Counted from the stretch's first letter, positions 1 to 6,217 are shown. The stretch: DNA of 10,413 nucleotides from Oscillospiraceae bacterium (GCA_017550765.1 JAFZOC010000056.1:1-10413), one strand, 5' to 3'. Translations and numbers: made by a program. The notes: a model not told the origin generated them from the letters alone.

Positions 1-1
1 A

Positions 2-118
2 GAGGCCATCGAGCACGTGCTGAAGCTGAAGGTCATCACCCTGAAGACCGACCCGCAGCTGATGGGCGCGCTGGGCGCTGCCGAGTACGCCCGCCAGAAG
101 GGCCTGGCCAAGAAGTAA
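2..118 (+). CDS. C-terminal end of a BadF/HgdC-type acyl-CoA dehydratase activase (partial)
   Basis: Only the last 38 codons are in the window; the gene enters from the left and stops at a TAA at 116-118. The visible peptide contains DPQLMGALGAAEYARQKG. The GALGAA..A ending is the typical C-terminal signature of the BadF/BadG/BcrA/HgdC ATPase family (ASKHA fold). Known members hydrolyse ATP to push an electron from their 4Fe-4S cluster onto a partner enzyme such as 2-hydroxyacyl-CoA dehydratase. The ATP- and cluster-binding parts lie outside the window, so the assignment rests on this short tail. The partner is not identified. The next genes on the strand are a small membrane protein and an acetyl-CoA-synthase-like protein, which makes that protein a candidate target (inference). 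Confidence 0.72.
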   Translation, partial: EAIEHVLKLKVITLKTDPQLMGALGAAEYARQKGLAKK

Positions 119-239
119 GGCCGCGATACGCCTTCCCCCCTGCGGGGATATCTCCCGGACGGAGCGCGGGAGACGCTCCCGGACGCGCTGCGTACGCTCC
201 CTCCGGGGGAGCAGAAAAGGAAAGGAGTTTATTGAACTT
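119..239 (+). other. Structured GC-rich spacer/leader before the small membrane protein gene
   Basis: This spacer has several hairpins. TCTCCCG (151-157) pairs with CGGGAGA (167-173). The competing stem GGAGCG (161-166) / CGCTCC (174-179) would instead put CGGGAGA in its loop. A third stem, GCTCCC (196-201) / GGGAGC (207-212), lies just before the Shine-Dalgarno sequence AAAGGAG (220-226). The 10-base CTCCCGGACG occurs twice, at 152-161 and 176-185. No T-tract follows any stem, so none looks like an ordinary terminator. Possible roles are mRNA processing or differential expression within the operon; no known riboswitch class was recognised. Confidence 0.4.
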
Positions 240-407
240 ATGGCTAATATCGCGAAAGTCCTCCTGACGATCCTGAAAGTGCTGCTGATCGTGATCGGCG
301 TGCTGTTCGTGGTCTATTTCTGGAACCTGGACCAGAAGGTCCTGGGCTGGGCCTATAAGCAGGTCAACGCTATGTTCGACCAGAAGAAAGTGGATCTGGT
401 ATTCTAG
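240..407 (+). CDS. Small single-pass membrane protein, 55 aa, function unknown
   Basis: ATG at 240, TAG at 405-407. The Shine-Dalgarno AAAGGAG (220-226) lies about 13 bases upstream, a little long, but no alternative in-frame start fits better. The protein begins MANIAKVLLTILKVLLIVIG; residues about 7-28 form one strongly hydrophobic helix ending in aromatic residues (VVYFWNLDQK). A short charged tail (residues 29-55, with WAYKQVNAMFDQKK) follows. The N-terminus carries few charges, so topology is not certain. It sits between the activase and the ACS-like gene and stops only 3 bases before the next ATG, so the two are probably translationally coupled. This suggests a small membrane anchor or accessory subunit for its neighbours (inference). 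Good codon usage, a ribosome site and operon position argue that it is real. Confidence 0.72.
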   Translation: MANIAKVLLTILKVLLIVIGVLFVVYFWNLDQKVLGWAYKQVNAMFDQKKVDLVF

Positions 408-410
408 CAT

Positions 411-1151
411 ATGGAGCTCTTCAATTCCCTGATCCGAGATACCCCGGCTCTGCTGGAGCACGGGACGCCCAGGATCTGGCCGTATTCCGAGCGGGACTGC
501 TGGCATGACATCGGCTCCAGCGAGCTGGTGCTCCAGAAGGACGCCGCCTATGAGCTGGGCGCTTCCGGCAAAGGCTCTGCCAACTTCGTCCTGTTCACTT
601 CCTCCCCGGCGCTGGTGGACCGGGACCAGGTGCTGCTCTACGGGCCGGACCTGGGCCAGATCCGCGGCGACTGCGACTTCGCGCGCATCGTGCTGCTGCG
701 GGTGGGCGTGCTGGACGACGACAACGACAAGGTCTACCGTATCCTCAAGGATATCGAGTTCGCCAAGTACCACGTCTATCCCGAGGGCTACATGGTCCGC
801 ATGTCCCCGGAGAACTACCGGGAGCAGATCCGCGTGAGCAAACAGGCGATCAGGCGGGGCGTCAGCTTCCACAGCATCGGCGCCAGCTACGTCAAAGCCT
901 ACAAGAAGGACCCCAACGTCCTCAACGCCACCGTCATCTTCGTGACGGCGCCCGGCTTCGACTACACGGCCATGAGAGATCTGGCCAAGAAGGCGAACGC
1001 CGCCACCAACACCCTGGCCACGATCCTGGAGGGCCTGCCCACGGACTGCTCCGTGTGCTCGCTGAAGGGCATCTGCGACGAGGTGGAGGGCATGAAGGAA
1101 CTGCACTTCGGCGTGGGCGCCGGCGGCACCGAAAAGGGCCACGGCCACTGA
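411..1151 (+). CDS. Stand-alone acetyl-CoA synthase (AcsB/CdhC) middle-domain-like protein, 246 aa
   Basis: ATG at 411, TGA at 1149-1151. There is no clear Shine-Dalgarno, and the start lies 3 bases after the preceding stop, pointing to translational coupling. The order of motifs resembles the central domain of bacterial acetyl-CoA synthase: AYELGASGKGSANFVLF (residues 46-62), VLLYGPDLGQI (74-84), IVLLRVGVLDDDND (93-106), a GYMVRM segment (126-131), IRVSKQAIRRGVSFHSIGAS (140-159), PNVLNATVIFVT (168-179), then DCSVCSLKGICDEV (212-225). The last segment lines up with the start of the metal-cluster domain of AcsB, where a Cys-X2-Cys pair also occurs; here the spacing is C213-X2-C216-X5-C222. The protein ends soon after (GTEKGHGH), so the rest of the A-cluster domain and the CO dehydrogenase-binding N-terminal domain are missing. 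It is therefore unlikely to be a complete acetyl-CoA synthase. A role as an iron-sulfur partner of the upstream activase is inferred. The family comparison is from memory; function is unknown. Confidence 0.62.
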   Translation: MELFNSLIRDTPALLEHGTPRIWPYSERDCWHDIGSSELVLQKDAAYELGASGKGSANFVLFTSSPALVDRDQVLLYGPDLGQIRGDCDFARIVLLRVGVLDDDNDKVYRILKDIEFAKYHVYPEGYMVRMSPENYREQIRVSKQAIRRGVSFHSIGASYVKAYKKDPNVLNATVIFVTAPGFDYTAMRDLAKKANAATNTLATILEGLPTDCSVCSLKGICDEVEGMKELHFGVGAGGTEKGHGH

Positions 1152-1180
1152 TCTGGCTGCCGCAGCCCGAGATCCAAATA

Positions 1181-1212
1181 AAAAACAGGACGGGAGACCG
1201 TCCTGTTTTTTT
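1181..1212 (+). terminator. Intrinsic terminator after the ACS-like gene
   Basis: Stem ACAGGACGG (1185-1193), loop GAGA, stem CCGTCCTGT (1198-1206), followed by a run of T to 1212. The A-run at 1181-1184 can extend the stem with the T-tract and could also serve transcription from the opposite strand. It closes the activase / small protein / ACS-like unit. Confidence 0.9.
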
Positions 1213-1227
1213 GTGTTTCGGGATCGT

Positions 1228-1262
1228 TTGACAAAGCGCGATCTGTCGCGGGGAACTATCCT
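1228..1262 (+). promoter_or_regulatory. Possible weak promoter for the 181-aa membrane protein gene
   Basis: A perfect -35 hexamer TTGACA is at 1228-1233, right after the terminator of the previous unit and 72 bases before the next ATG. No good -10 hexamer stands 16-18 bases downstream; the nearest AT-rich word is AACTATCC (1254-1261). The position is right for a promoter, but a regulator or another sigma factor would be needed to make up for the poor -10. Confidence 0.3.
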
Positions 1263-1276
1263 CCGGCCCGGATCGT

Positions 1277-1295
1277 CCTATCCATCGATAGGAGG
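1277..1295 (+). promoter_or_regulatory. Small hairpin overlapping the Shine-Dalgarno of the 181-aa gene
   Basis: CCTATC (1277-1282) pairs with GATAGG (1287-1292) across a CATC loop. The 3' arm contains the first two bases of the GGAGG ribosome site (1291-1295). The stem is short, so any effect on translation would be modest. Confidence 0.35.
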
Positions 1296-1304
1296 GGAGA
1301 GAGA

Positions 1305-1850
1305 ATGAGACTTCAAAACTTTCGTCTAAGATACGCTCTGCTGCGCAAGAGCATGCGGGAGTGCGACAGGGTCTGCATCCTCCTGGCCGCGATCATGACC
1401 GTAGTTTTCCTGATCGCCGGGCTCATCGCAAGGGCATCGACCGGCTATGGAGTCGGGACGGTCCTGCTGTTTACGGTTATGCTCGCCCTTCTGGTGGCGG
1501 GCATCCTCTGGCTGGCCTGTTTCCTGGGCGGCCCGCTGCCCGGACTGATCCGGCTCCGCCGCCAGGAGAAGCTCCTGGGGCAGCGCCTTGCGGAGGAGGC
1601 CCCGGATGGAGAGACGAACAGGCTCTGGTACATCGCATGCGAACAGGGGACCTTCCTGGCCTTCCGCCGGGGCTATCTGCGCAAGATCGGGAAGCTCCGC
1701 CCGCTCTACGCGCGAGGCTTGCCGAAGGCGGGCTTCTACGCCATCGACCGGACTGGTCGGAGGATCTGGATCGCGGGCAGCTATCGGGAGGTCCGGCTGC
1801 TGCGGGAATGGGCTCTGGGGCGCGGATCGGCAGAGAAACAGGACGTATAA
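1305..1850 (+). CDS. Two-helix membrane protein of unknown function, 181 aa
   Basis: ATG at 1305 preceded by GGAGGGG (1291-1297) at good spacing; TAA at 1848-1850. A basic N-terminus (MRLQNFRLRYALLRKSMR) is followed by two membrane helices at about residues 23-43 and 50-74. The loop between them is very short (RASTGYGV), and a basic stretch follows (LIRLRRQEKLLGQRL). By the positive-inside rule both ends face the cytoplasm. The C-terminal half (about 80-181) is soluble and ends in a segment rich in aromatic and basic residues, GFYAIDRTGRRIWIAGSYRE, which looks like a small beta-rich domain. I do not recognise the family. The gene stands alone between two terminator-like hairpins, so it is probably transcribed by itself. 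Codon choice is like that of its neighbours. Confidence 0.7.
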   Translation: MRLQNFRLRYALLRKSMRECDRVCILLAAIMTVVFLIAGLIARASTGYGVGTVLLFTVMLALLVAGILWLACFLGGPLPGLIRLRRQEKLLGQRLAEEAPDGETNRLWYIACEQGTFLAFRRGYLRKIGKLRPLYARGLPKAGFYAIDRTGRRIWIAGSYREVRLLREWALGRGSAEKQDV

Positions 1851-1860
1851 CAGCAAGAAG

Positions 1861-1903
1861 GAGCCACGGCGCGACCGGTGGAGTCGTGCCGTGGCTCGGT
1901 TTG
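1861..1903 (+). terminator. Long hairpin, probable terminator after the 181-aa gene
   Basis: A 15-bp stem with one G-U pair: 1861-1875 (GAGCCACGGCGCGAC) with 1883-1897 (GTCGTGCCGTGGCTC), loop CGGTGGA, then GGTTTGTGTTT. The stem is very stable but the T-tract is broken. It also lies 55 bases past the stop of the convergent minus-strand gene, for which it may act as a 3' end stabiliser. Confidence 0.7.
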
Positions 1904-1957
1904 TGTTTCATGCGGGAACATGGGTCCGGGGGTGCGGCCCCTTCAGATCGGGACTGC

Positions 1958-4066
1958 TCACTTGGGCTCGTACTCCGCGCCGCCCAGGACCGCCCCGTCC
2001 AGGAAGCGGATCACGCTGAGCCGGCCCAGAGGCGAGAGCTCCGCGAAATAGCCGCCCTTGTCCTCGTGGAGGACGAACTGCGTCTCGCCCAGCTCTGCCC
2101 GCAGCTCCACATACTGCGTCTCGTCCTCGCCGGGGCAGAGACGCAGCGCCGCGCCGTCCCGCTCCAGGATCAGGACGCTCCGCAGCTGATAGCAGGGCCG
2201 GTCGTCGCCCAGGACCATGGGGATCAGCGTGGGGTCGCCGGTGGAGAGGGCCCACTCCCGGTCAAAGGCGCTGTAGAGGTCCAGGAGCTCTCTCCAGCGT
2301 TCCCGGTCCTCAAAACGGCCGGGGCCGTTGTCCAGCCAGTCCCTTGCGCCTTCCATGTCGCTCTCGGCGCAGAGGCGGAAGAAGGCCAGGGACGCGTCGC
2401 CGAAGTCCCGGACGCTCTCAGCCAGTTCCGCGCTGTCCTTATAGTCGCCCAGCGACCGGAAACACGCGCTCAGCGCTTCGTCCAGAGGGGGCATCGCCGT
2501 AGACGGCGTCTCTTCGATCAGGATCCGCGCGGGGCCGGTCCCGCAGGCTGCCTTCAGCCGCTCCAGCTCCTGAGCGCCCAGCGCCAGAGCCCGATCCTGC
2601 GGCATGGAGAAGAGACAGCTGTCCGCGTTGAGCGCGGCGCAGATACCGCCGATCGCATTGTCTTCCGCAAAGGAATAGAGAGCCAGGGCCCTGCGATACA
2701 GGGGCTCTTTGGCCATGTCCGGGCTGTCCCGGAACTCGCCGAGGGAGAGGAAGAGCGCATGAGACGCGCTGTAGTCGCCGTCTTCCAGGAGGGCTGTTGC
2801 GGAGTCATAGAGGGTCTGCAGACGCAGATCGTCCCGGGCGTCCAGGGCCTCGCGGCACTGCCGGGCCCGTTCGGCGCTGTCTTCCAGGTCGCCCAGCGCC
2901 AGGAACTGGGCCTCCGCCGCCTCATACAGCGCCACGGCGGCGCTCTCCGCGCCGGCGTCGTCCGCGCTGCGCCCGATCAGCAACAGGGCGTTGGCGTCGC
3001 CCGCTTCGGCCCGCTCCTGCAGGATGCAGGCGAAGCGATAGGCCTCCTGCTGCCGGGAGATGGGGAATTTGCCGTTCTCCACGCCCAGGCCATGGAAGGC
3101 GGCGACGGCGCCGCGGAAGTCGCCGGTGTCCAGCAGGGAGAGGGCCTGCTCATAGAGGTCCGTCTCGGCGTCGGCCTGGGACCCCCGGGCGGCGGAGCTG
3201 CTCTGCGGGAGCGTGGCCTGCGCCTTGGGCAGCAGGAGCCCGGCGGCAAGACCGCCCAGGATCAGCAGGAGGAGCAGCCAGATCGCCCAGCGCCATTTCC
3301 TTACGAAGGGGATCACCGGAGCTTCTGCGGGAGCGTCGTCCTCGTCCAGTTCGTCCGCGGCGTCCCCGTCCGCGGGATCGCGGGACCAGGGGAAGCCGGT
3401 CTCGTCGCTTTCCCCGTCCTCGTCCGGACGGGCGCGGCGGGCACTGCGCGAGGGGGGCGGCTCCTGCCCCAGGAGATCGGCCAGGAGCTCCAGCTGGACG
3501 GAGGCGCGATGGCGGCAGAGATGGCAACGCGTCTCCTCCGCAAGGTTGAGGGCCCCGCAGGTGCAGGACCACAGCCCGCCGTCGTCAGCGGGGGCAAAAA
3601 CGCTTTCTTTCCCGAAACGGGCGCGGAAACGGTCCTCCTCCGGAGGATCCAGACGTTCCTCCAGCCGGACCCGGTCCTGCAGGGGCGTCCAGTCCTGGCC
3701 CTGGTCGGTCCAGACCTCGCCGTCGGCGAAGCTGACCTGGGAGATCCGGGCGGTGAAGCTGCGAGCGTCCCGGGAGGGGAGCACGATGGCCTCGTCCCGC
3801 CCGATCTTGCCGTCCCGCTCCAGCGTCAGCTCCTGATAGCGGTGGTCCACGCCATTCCCCAGAGGCTCGCCCTGGGCGTCCAGCATCTGTACCACGGCCC
3901 GCAGGGCCTTGATGGGGCGCGGCTGGATGTTCAGGATCCGGAGCTGACAGAGCAGATCTCCGGAGGACAGATCCTCCAGCAGCGATCCGGACTCCAGGAC
4001 CACCGGAGCCCCCGGCGTCCAGAGCCGGTGCTCCAGATGGAACAATTTGCGATATCGTTCTGCCAT
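1958..4066 (-). CDS. Zinc-ribbon, single-pass membrane protein with LGDYKDS-type repeats, 702 aa
   Basis: Read on the minus strand, TGA at 1958-1960. I choose the ATG at 4066 because GGGGG (4077-4073) stands 6 bases before it; an ATG two codons earlier (4072) touches that site. The promoter found at 4126-4154 excludes still earlier starts. The first 165 residues form an unrecognised, probably beta-rich domain. A zinc ribbon follows, with ligands C168, C170, C181 and C184 (CTCGALN then CHLC). Next come an acidic low-complexity linker (about 205-250), a membrane helix (261-279, AIWLLLLLILGGLAAGLLL), and an outside part with degenerate helical repeats: GDFRGAVAAF (about 315), LALGDLEDSAE (390), GDYSASHALFLSLGEFRDS (430-448), FRSLGDYKDSAEL (536-548). 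The LG-D-x-DSAE motif is typical of tetratricopeptide-like repeats in Firmicutes membrane proteins of unknown function. The last 100 residues look like another beta domain. With the N-terminus inside, the zinc ribbon is cytoplasmic. A sensory or cell-envelope scaffold role is possible, but no function is assigned. Confidence 0.8.
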   Translation of the reverse strand: MAERYRKLFHLEHRLWTPGAPVVLESGSLLEDLSSGDLLCQLRILNIQPRPIKALRAVVQMLDAQGEPLGNGVDHRYQELTLERDGKIGRDEAIVLPSRDARSFTARISQVSFADGEVWTDQGQDWTPLQDRVRLEERLDPPEEDRFRARFGKESVFAPADDGGLWSCTCGALNLAEETRCHLCRHRASVQLELLADLLGQEPPPSRSARRARPDEDGESDETGFPWSRDPADGDAADELDEDDAPAEAPVIPFVRKWRWAIWLLLLLILGGLAAGLLLPKAQATLPQSSSAARGSQADAETDLYEQALSLLDTGDFRGAVAAFHGLGVENGKFPISRQQEAYRFACILQERAEAGDANALLLIGRSADDAGAESAAVALYEAAEAQFLALGDLEDSAERARQCREALDARDDLRLQTLYDSATALLEDGDYSASHALFLSLGEFRDSPDMAKEPLYRRALALYSFAEDNAIGGICAALNADSCLFSMPQDRALALGAQELERLKAACGTGPARILIEETPSTAMPPLDEALSACFRSLGDYKDSAELAESVRDFGDASLAFFRLCAESDMEGARDWLDNGPGRFEDRERWRELLDLYSAFDREWALSTGDPTLIPMVLGDDRPCYQLRSVLILERDGAALRLCPGEDETQYVELRAELGETQFVLHEDKGGYFAELSPLGRLSVIRFLDGAVLGGAEYEPK

Positions 4067-4125
4067 CGTCATCCCCCACAGCCGCCGTCCTCCCGAGAGA
4101 ACAGCGTTATGTAACCTTAAAAAAC

Positions 4126-4154
4126 AGTATAGCATGGCAGTTCGGGAAATGCAA
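4126..4154 (-). promoter_or_regulatory. Promoter of the 702-aa zinc-ribbon membrane protein gene
   Basis: On the minus strand, TTGCAT (4154-4149) and TATACT (4131-4126) are separated by exactly 17 bases, a good match to the housekeeping sigma-A consensus. Transcription would start near 4119, leaving a leader of about 50 bases before the ATG at 4066. Confidence 0.75.
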
Positions 4155-4425
4155 CGAGGGAAAGGGAGAACGGTCAAAAAAAGTTGGATCTCGCCGGCCT
4201 GTATCCGCGCCGCGCAGCTGAGCCTTCTGCGCCGCCGCGGCCTCTGCGGCGTATGCCCGTGCTTCGGCGCCTACCCATGCGTCGGCGCATGCCCTGCACC
4301 TGCGCATGCCTGCGCGCCGCCTATCCGTGCGCCGCCGCCCACCGTACCACGCCGCGTGCCCTGCGCCGGCGCGCGGGCGGGACCGGGCAGGATCCGCGGC
4401 GGGCGGACAAAGAGCGCCGCGGCCC
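4155..4425. repeat. Degenerate GC-rich repeat in the divergent intergenic region
   Basis: This stretch between the two outward-facing promoters has no convincing gene. From about 4201 to 4345 it is made of related words. CGCCTACCCATGCGTCGGCG (4268-4287) and CGCCTATCCGTGCGCCGCCG (4318-4337) match at 16 of 20 bases, 50 bases apart. A further copy resembling TATGCCCGTGCTTCGGCGC lies at 4252-4270. GCGCATGCC occurs exactly at 4285-4293 and 4302-4310, 17 bases apart, and contains the palindrome GCATGC. Alternating purine-pyrimidine runs (TGCGCATGC, TGCGCGC) are frequent. The frame reading through on the plus strand gives Cys/Pro/Ala/Arg-rich low-complexity peptide with no start site of its own. Confidence 0.55.
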
Positions 4426-4454
4426 TTGCAAGATCGCCGGCGAGGTGTTACAAT
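4426..4454 (+). promoter_or_regulatory. rpiB promoter
   Basis: TTGCAA (4426-4431) and TACAAT (4449-4454) are separated by exactly 17 bases. Transcription should start near 4461, giving a leader of about 20 bases that is almost only the ribosome site. Its -35 shares the TTGCA core with the opposite promoter at 4126-4154. Confidence 0.8.
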
Positions 4455-4481
4455 AAGAAAAAACGCAAGGAGGGCTCTGCC

Positions 4482-4910
4482 ATGCTCGCCATCGCCAGTG
4501 ACCACGGAGGATTTGCTTTGAAACAGGCCATCATGGCCCATCTGAAGGACCGGGGCATCGAGTATCGGGACTTCGGCACCTACTCGGAGGCCAGCTGCGA
4601 CTATCCCGACTTCGGCCGGGCGGCGGCGCTGGCGGTGGCCTCGGGGGACTGCGACCGGGGCATCGTCGTCTGCGGCACCGGGATCGGCATCTCCATCACC
4701 TGCAACAAGGTCCCCGGGATCCGCTGCGCCCTGTGCACGGACTGCTTCTGTGCGGAGGCTACCCGGCTGCACAACGACGCCAACATGCTGGCCCTGGGCG
4801 GCCGCGTGGTGGGCGAGGGCCTGGCGCTGAAGATCGTGGATACCTTCCTGGACACGCCCTTCTCCAACGATGAGCGGCACAAGCGCCGCATCGCCAAGAT
4901 CGAGGGCTGA
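4482..4910 (+). CDS. rpiB: Ribose-5-phosphate isomerase B
   Basis: This enzyme interconverts ribose 5-phosphate and ribulose 5-phosphate in the non-oxidative pentose phosphate pathway, in the cytoplasm. The 142-residue product has the normal family length. Visible motifs are MLAIASDHGGFALK at the N-terminus (D7, H8 in the sugar-phosphate site), DYPDF (40-44), IVVCGTGIGISITCNK (61-76) with the catalytic-base cysteine C64 and the anion-hole GTGIG loop, and RLHNDANMLALGGRVVG (95-111) with H97 and N98. The start is fixed by AAGGAGG (4467-4473) 8 bases before ATG 4482 and by the promoter just upstream; a longer open frame reaches back to 4047 but would begin upstream of that promoter. The related LacA/LacB galactose-6-phosphate isomerases share the fold, but the cysteine loop and HNDAN motif favour RpiB. 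It probably leads a transcript that continues into the 388-aa gene. Confidence 0.95.
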   Translation: MLAIASDHGGFALKQAIMAHLKDRGIEYRDFGTYSEASCDYPDFGRAAALAVASGDCDRGIVVCGTGIGISITCNKVPGIRCALCTDCFCAEATRLHNDANMLALGGRVVGEGLALKIVDTFLDTPFSNDERHKRRIAKIEG

Positions 4911-4921
4911 CCGCCCTGCCG

Positions 4922-4962
4922 CGCCGATGTCGGTCATCGGCGGCGCGGGGGACATCGGCGGC
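4922..4962 (+). promoter_or_regulatory. Alternative hairpins between rpiB and the 388-aa gene
   Basis: CGCCGATG (4922-4929) can pair with CATCGGCG at 4935-4942 (loop TCGGT) or with the identical word at 4953-4960. The ten bases CATCGGCGGC are repeated at 4935-4944 and 4953-4962. The second copy abuts the Shine-Dalgarno AAAGGAG (4963-4969) of the next gene. There is no T-tract. Possible translational control or RNA stability element. Confidence 0.4.
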
Positions 4963-4978
4963 AAAGGAGCAAGAGACA

Positions 4979-6145
4979 TTGGCTAAAGAACGAGAATTCT
5001 ATCGGGGACAGAAGCGGAGGCGCAACTACGCCCTGATCCCCTTCGTGATCCTGCTGGCGCTGATCGCGGTGCTGGTGGTGGCCTTCTACGGACTGCAGAA
5101 GTACGTGGTCATCACCAAGGACGGCGTGGACGTGGTCATGCCCGGGGAGGAGCCGGAGACGGCCATCGACGCCCAGGGCAATGAGCACAGGCAGTTCGAG
5201 ACCGTGGCCACGGACCTGGTCTTCGACGAGCCGGACTACTCCCGCGTCGTGGCGCGGGCGGGGAAGGACGCCGGGCCCATGCGCGCGATCTACATCGCTG
5301 CCGGGGACGTGACGAGGGACAACCTTCTGGCCCGTGCCGAGCAGCTCAACAGCGGCAACGCCCTGATCCTGGAGATGAAGCCCCGGTCGGGCTATCTGCT
5401 GTGGAAGTCGGATGCGGAGGTCGCCCGGGCCTATACGCTCAGCGTGGAGAACGACCTGACCGCCGATATGGCCGGCATGCTCCGGCAGTTGCGGGACTAC
5501 GCCGCGGAGGCGGAGAAGGACCTGTGGCTGGTGGCCCAGATCAGCTGCTGCGTGGACGAGATCCTGGCCACCCGCAGCGCGGAGTTCGCCCTGCGCACGG
5601 AGGCGGGCTCGGACTATTCGGATGAGACCGGCTACTGGCTGGACCCGTACAACGCAGACCTGCGCCGCTATCTGATCGACCTGGTGCGGGAGCTCTACGA
5701 CATCGGCTTCGATGAGGTGATCCTGGCGGACGTGATGCACCCGGTGCCCAAGACGAAGGAAGGCGAGACGCCCCCGGGCTTCCTCTACACACGGGAGATG
5801 TCCGCCGCGCCCAGCCCCATCAACGCCATCTGCGGCTTTGCCAAGTATGTGTCGGACCAGCTCCAAGACCGCCCCGACGGGAAACTGCTGTCGATCTATC
5901 TGGACACGGCCCGCTCTCTGGTGCGCTATGACGAGGGCACGGGGCAGAACGGCGTCCTGTTCTTCAAGCTCTACGACCGGATCTACTACCGCACGGACCG
6001 TTACACCTATACCTATAACTATCAGGATATCGAGGGGAACGTGACCCTGGGCGACGCCCACGACCGCTTCGTCCCCGTGGTCATCAACTATCTGCCCGAG
6101 AACACGTCCTGGGTCTATATCGAGGATCTGCCGGAGACGGACTGA
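4979..6145 (+). CDS. Membrane-anchored putative glycosidase-like protein (DUF4015-like), 388 aa
   Basis: A TTG start at 4979 is supported by GGAG (4966-4969) 9 bases upstream; the open frame has no better ATG before the membrane helix. TGA at 6143-6145. A basic N-terminus (KEREFYRGQKRRR) precedes a membrane helix at about 18-37, so the rest faces outside. After a linker (about 45-95) comes a domain starting RAIYIAAGDVTRDNLLARAE (102-121), with ILEMKPRSGYLLW (130-142), LVAQIS (184-189), YWLDPYNADLRRYLIDLVREL (219-239) and GFDEVILADVMHP (243-255). These recall the TIM-barrel putative glycoside hydrolase family DUF4015: 'life-path' opening strand, a W-x-DPYN-x-ΦRxY helix, and the GFDE-strand that normally ends in DYIRFP. 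Here the last motif is ADVMHP, so the usual Arg-Phe is changed. Likely acts on cell-wall or exopolysaccharide; substrate unknown. It lies 68 bases after rpiB, in the same direction. Confidence 0.7.
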   Translation: MAKEREFYRGQKRRRNYALIPFVILLALIAVLVVAFYGLQKYVVITKDGVDVVMPGEEPETAIDAQGNEHRQFETVATDLVFDEPDYSRVVARAGKDAGPMRAIYIAAGDVTRDNLLARAEQLNSGNALILEMKPRSGYLLWKSDAEVARAYTLSVENDLTADMAGMLRQLRDYAAEAEKDLWLVAQISCCVDEILATRSAEFALRTEAGSDYSDETGYWLDPYNADLRRYLIDLVRELYDIGFDEVILADVMHPVPKTKEGETPPGFLYTREMSAAPSPINAICGFAKYVSDQLQDRPDGKLLSIYLDTARSLVRYDEGTGQNGVLFFKLYDRIYYRTDRYTYTYNYQDIEGNVTLGDAHDRFVPVVINYLPENTSWVYIEDLPETD

Positions 6146-6157
6146 TCCGACAGCAGC

Positions 6158-6189
6158 GCAGCGCCCGGCCGCCGACGGCTGGGCGCTGC
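6158..6189 (+). other. Stable hairpin after the 388-aa gene without T-tract
   Basis: A 13-bp stem with one G-U pair (6158-6170 with 6177-6189), loop GCCGAC, begins 12 bases after the stop. It is followed by AAAACAGCC rather than T, so it is a poor intrinsic terminator. It could be Rho-dependent or protect the mRNA 3' end before the new promoter at 6218. Confidence 0.5.
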
Positions 6190-6217
6190 AAAACAGCCAA
6201 GATGTGAAAAATAGGGC

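Noticed and set aside
119..239. Riboswitch or T-box upstream of the small membrane gene
   Set aside because: The hairpins are simple GC stems without the conserved core of any class I know, and there is no anti-terminator/terminator pair with a T-tract.
36..1148. A 370-codon minus-strand open frame opposite the ACS-like gene
   Set aside because: It spans the small membrane gene and the activase end with no initiation signal; the plus-strand proteins have family motifs.
1361..4114. A 917-codon plus-strand open frame opposite the 702-aa gene
   Set aside because: It has no ribosome site. Its peptide is low-complexity Gly/Ala/Arg/Pro/Gln-rich and overlaps both the 181-aa gene and the opposite gene, which has a promoter, zinc ribbon, membrane helix and repeats. 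High GC content makes such shadows common.
4252..4345. CRISPR array in the intergenic repeat
   Set aside because: Units are short, diverged, and not separated by uniform unique spacers; no cas genes are near.
4047..4481. N-terminal extension of the rpiB frame (Cys/Pro/Arg-rich)
   Set aside because: It would begin upstream of the rpiB promoter and inside the opposite gene. RpiB proteins start at MxIAIASDHGG, exactly at ATG 4482 with its ribosome site.
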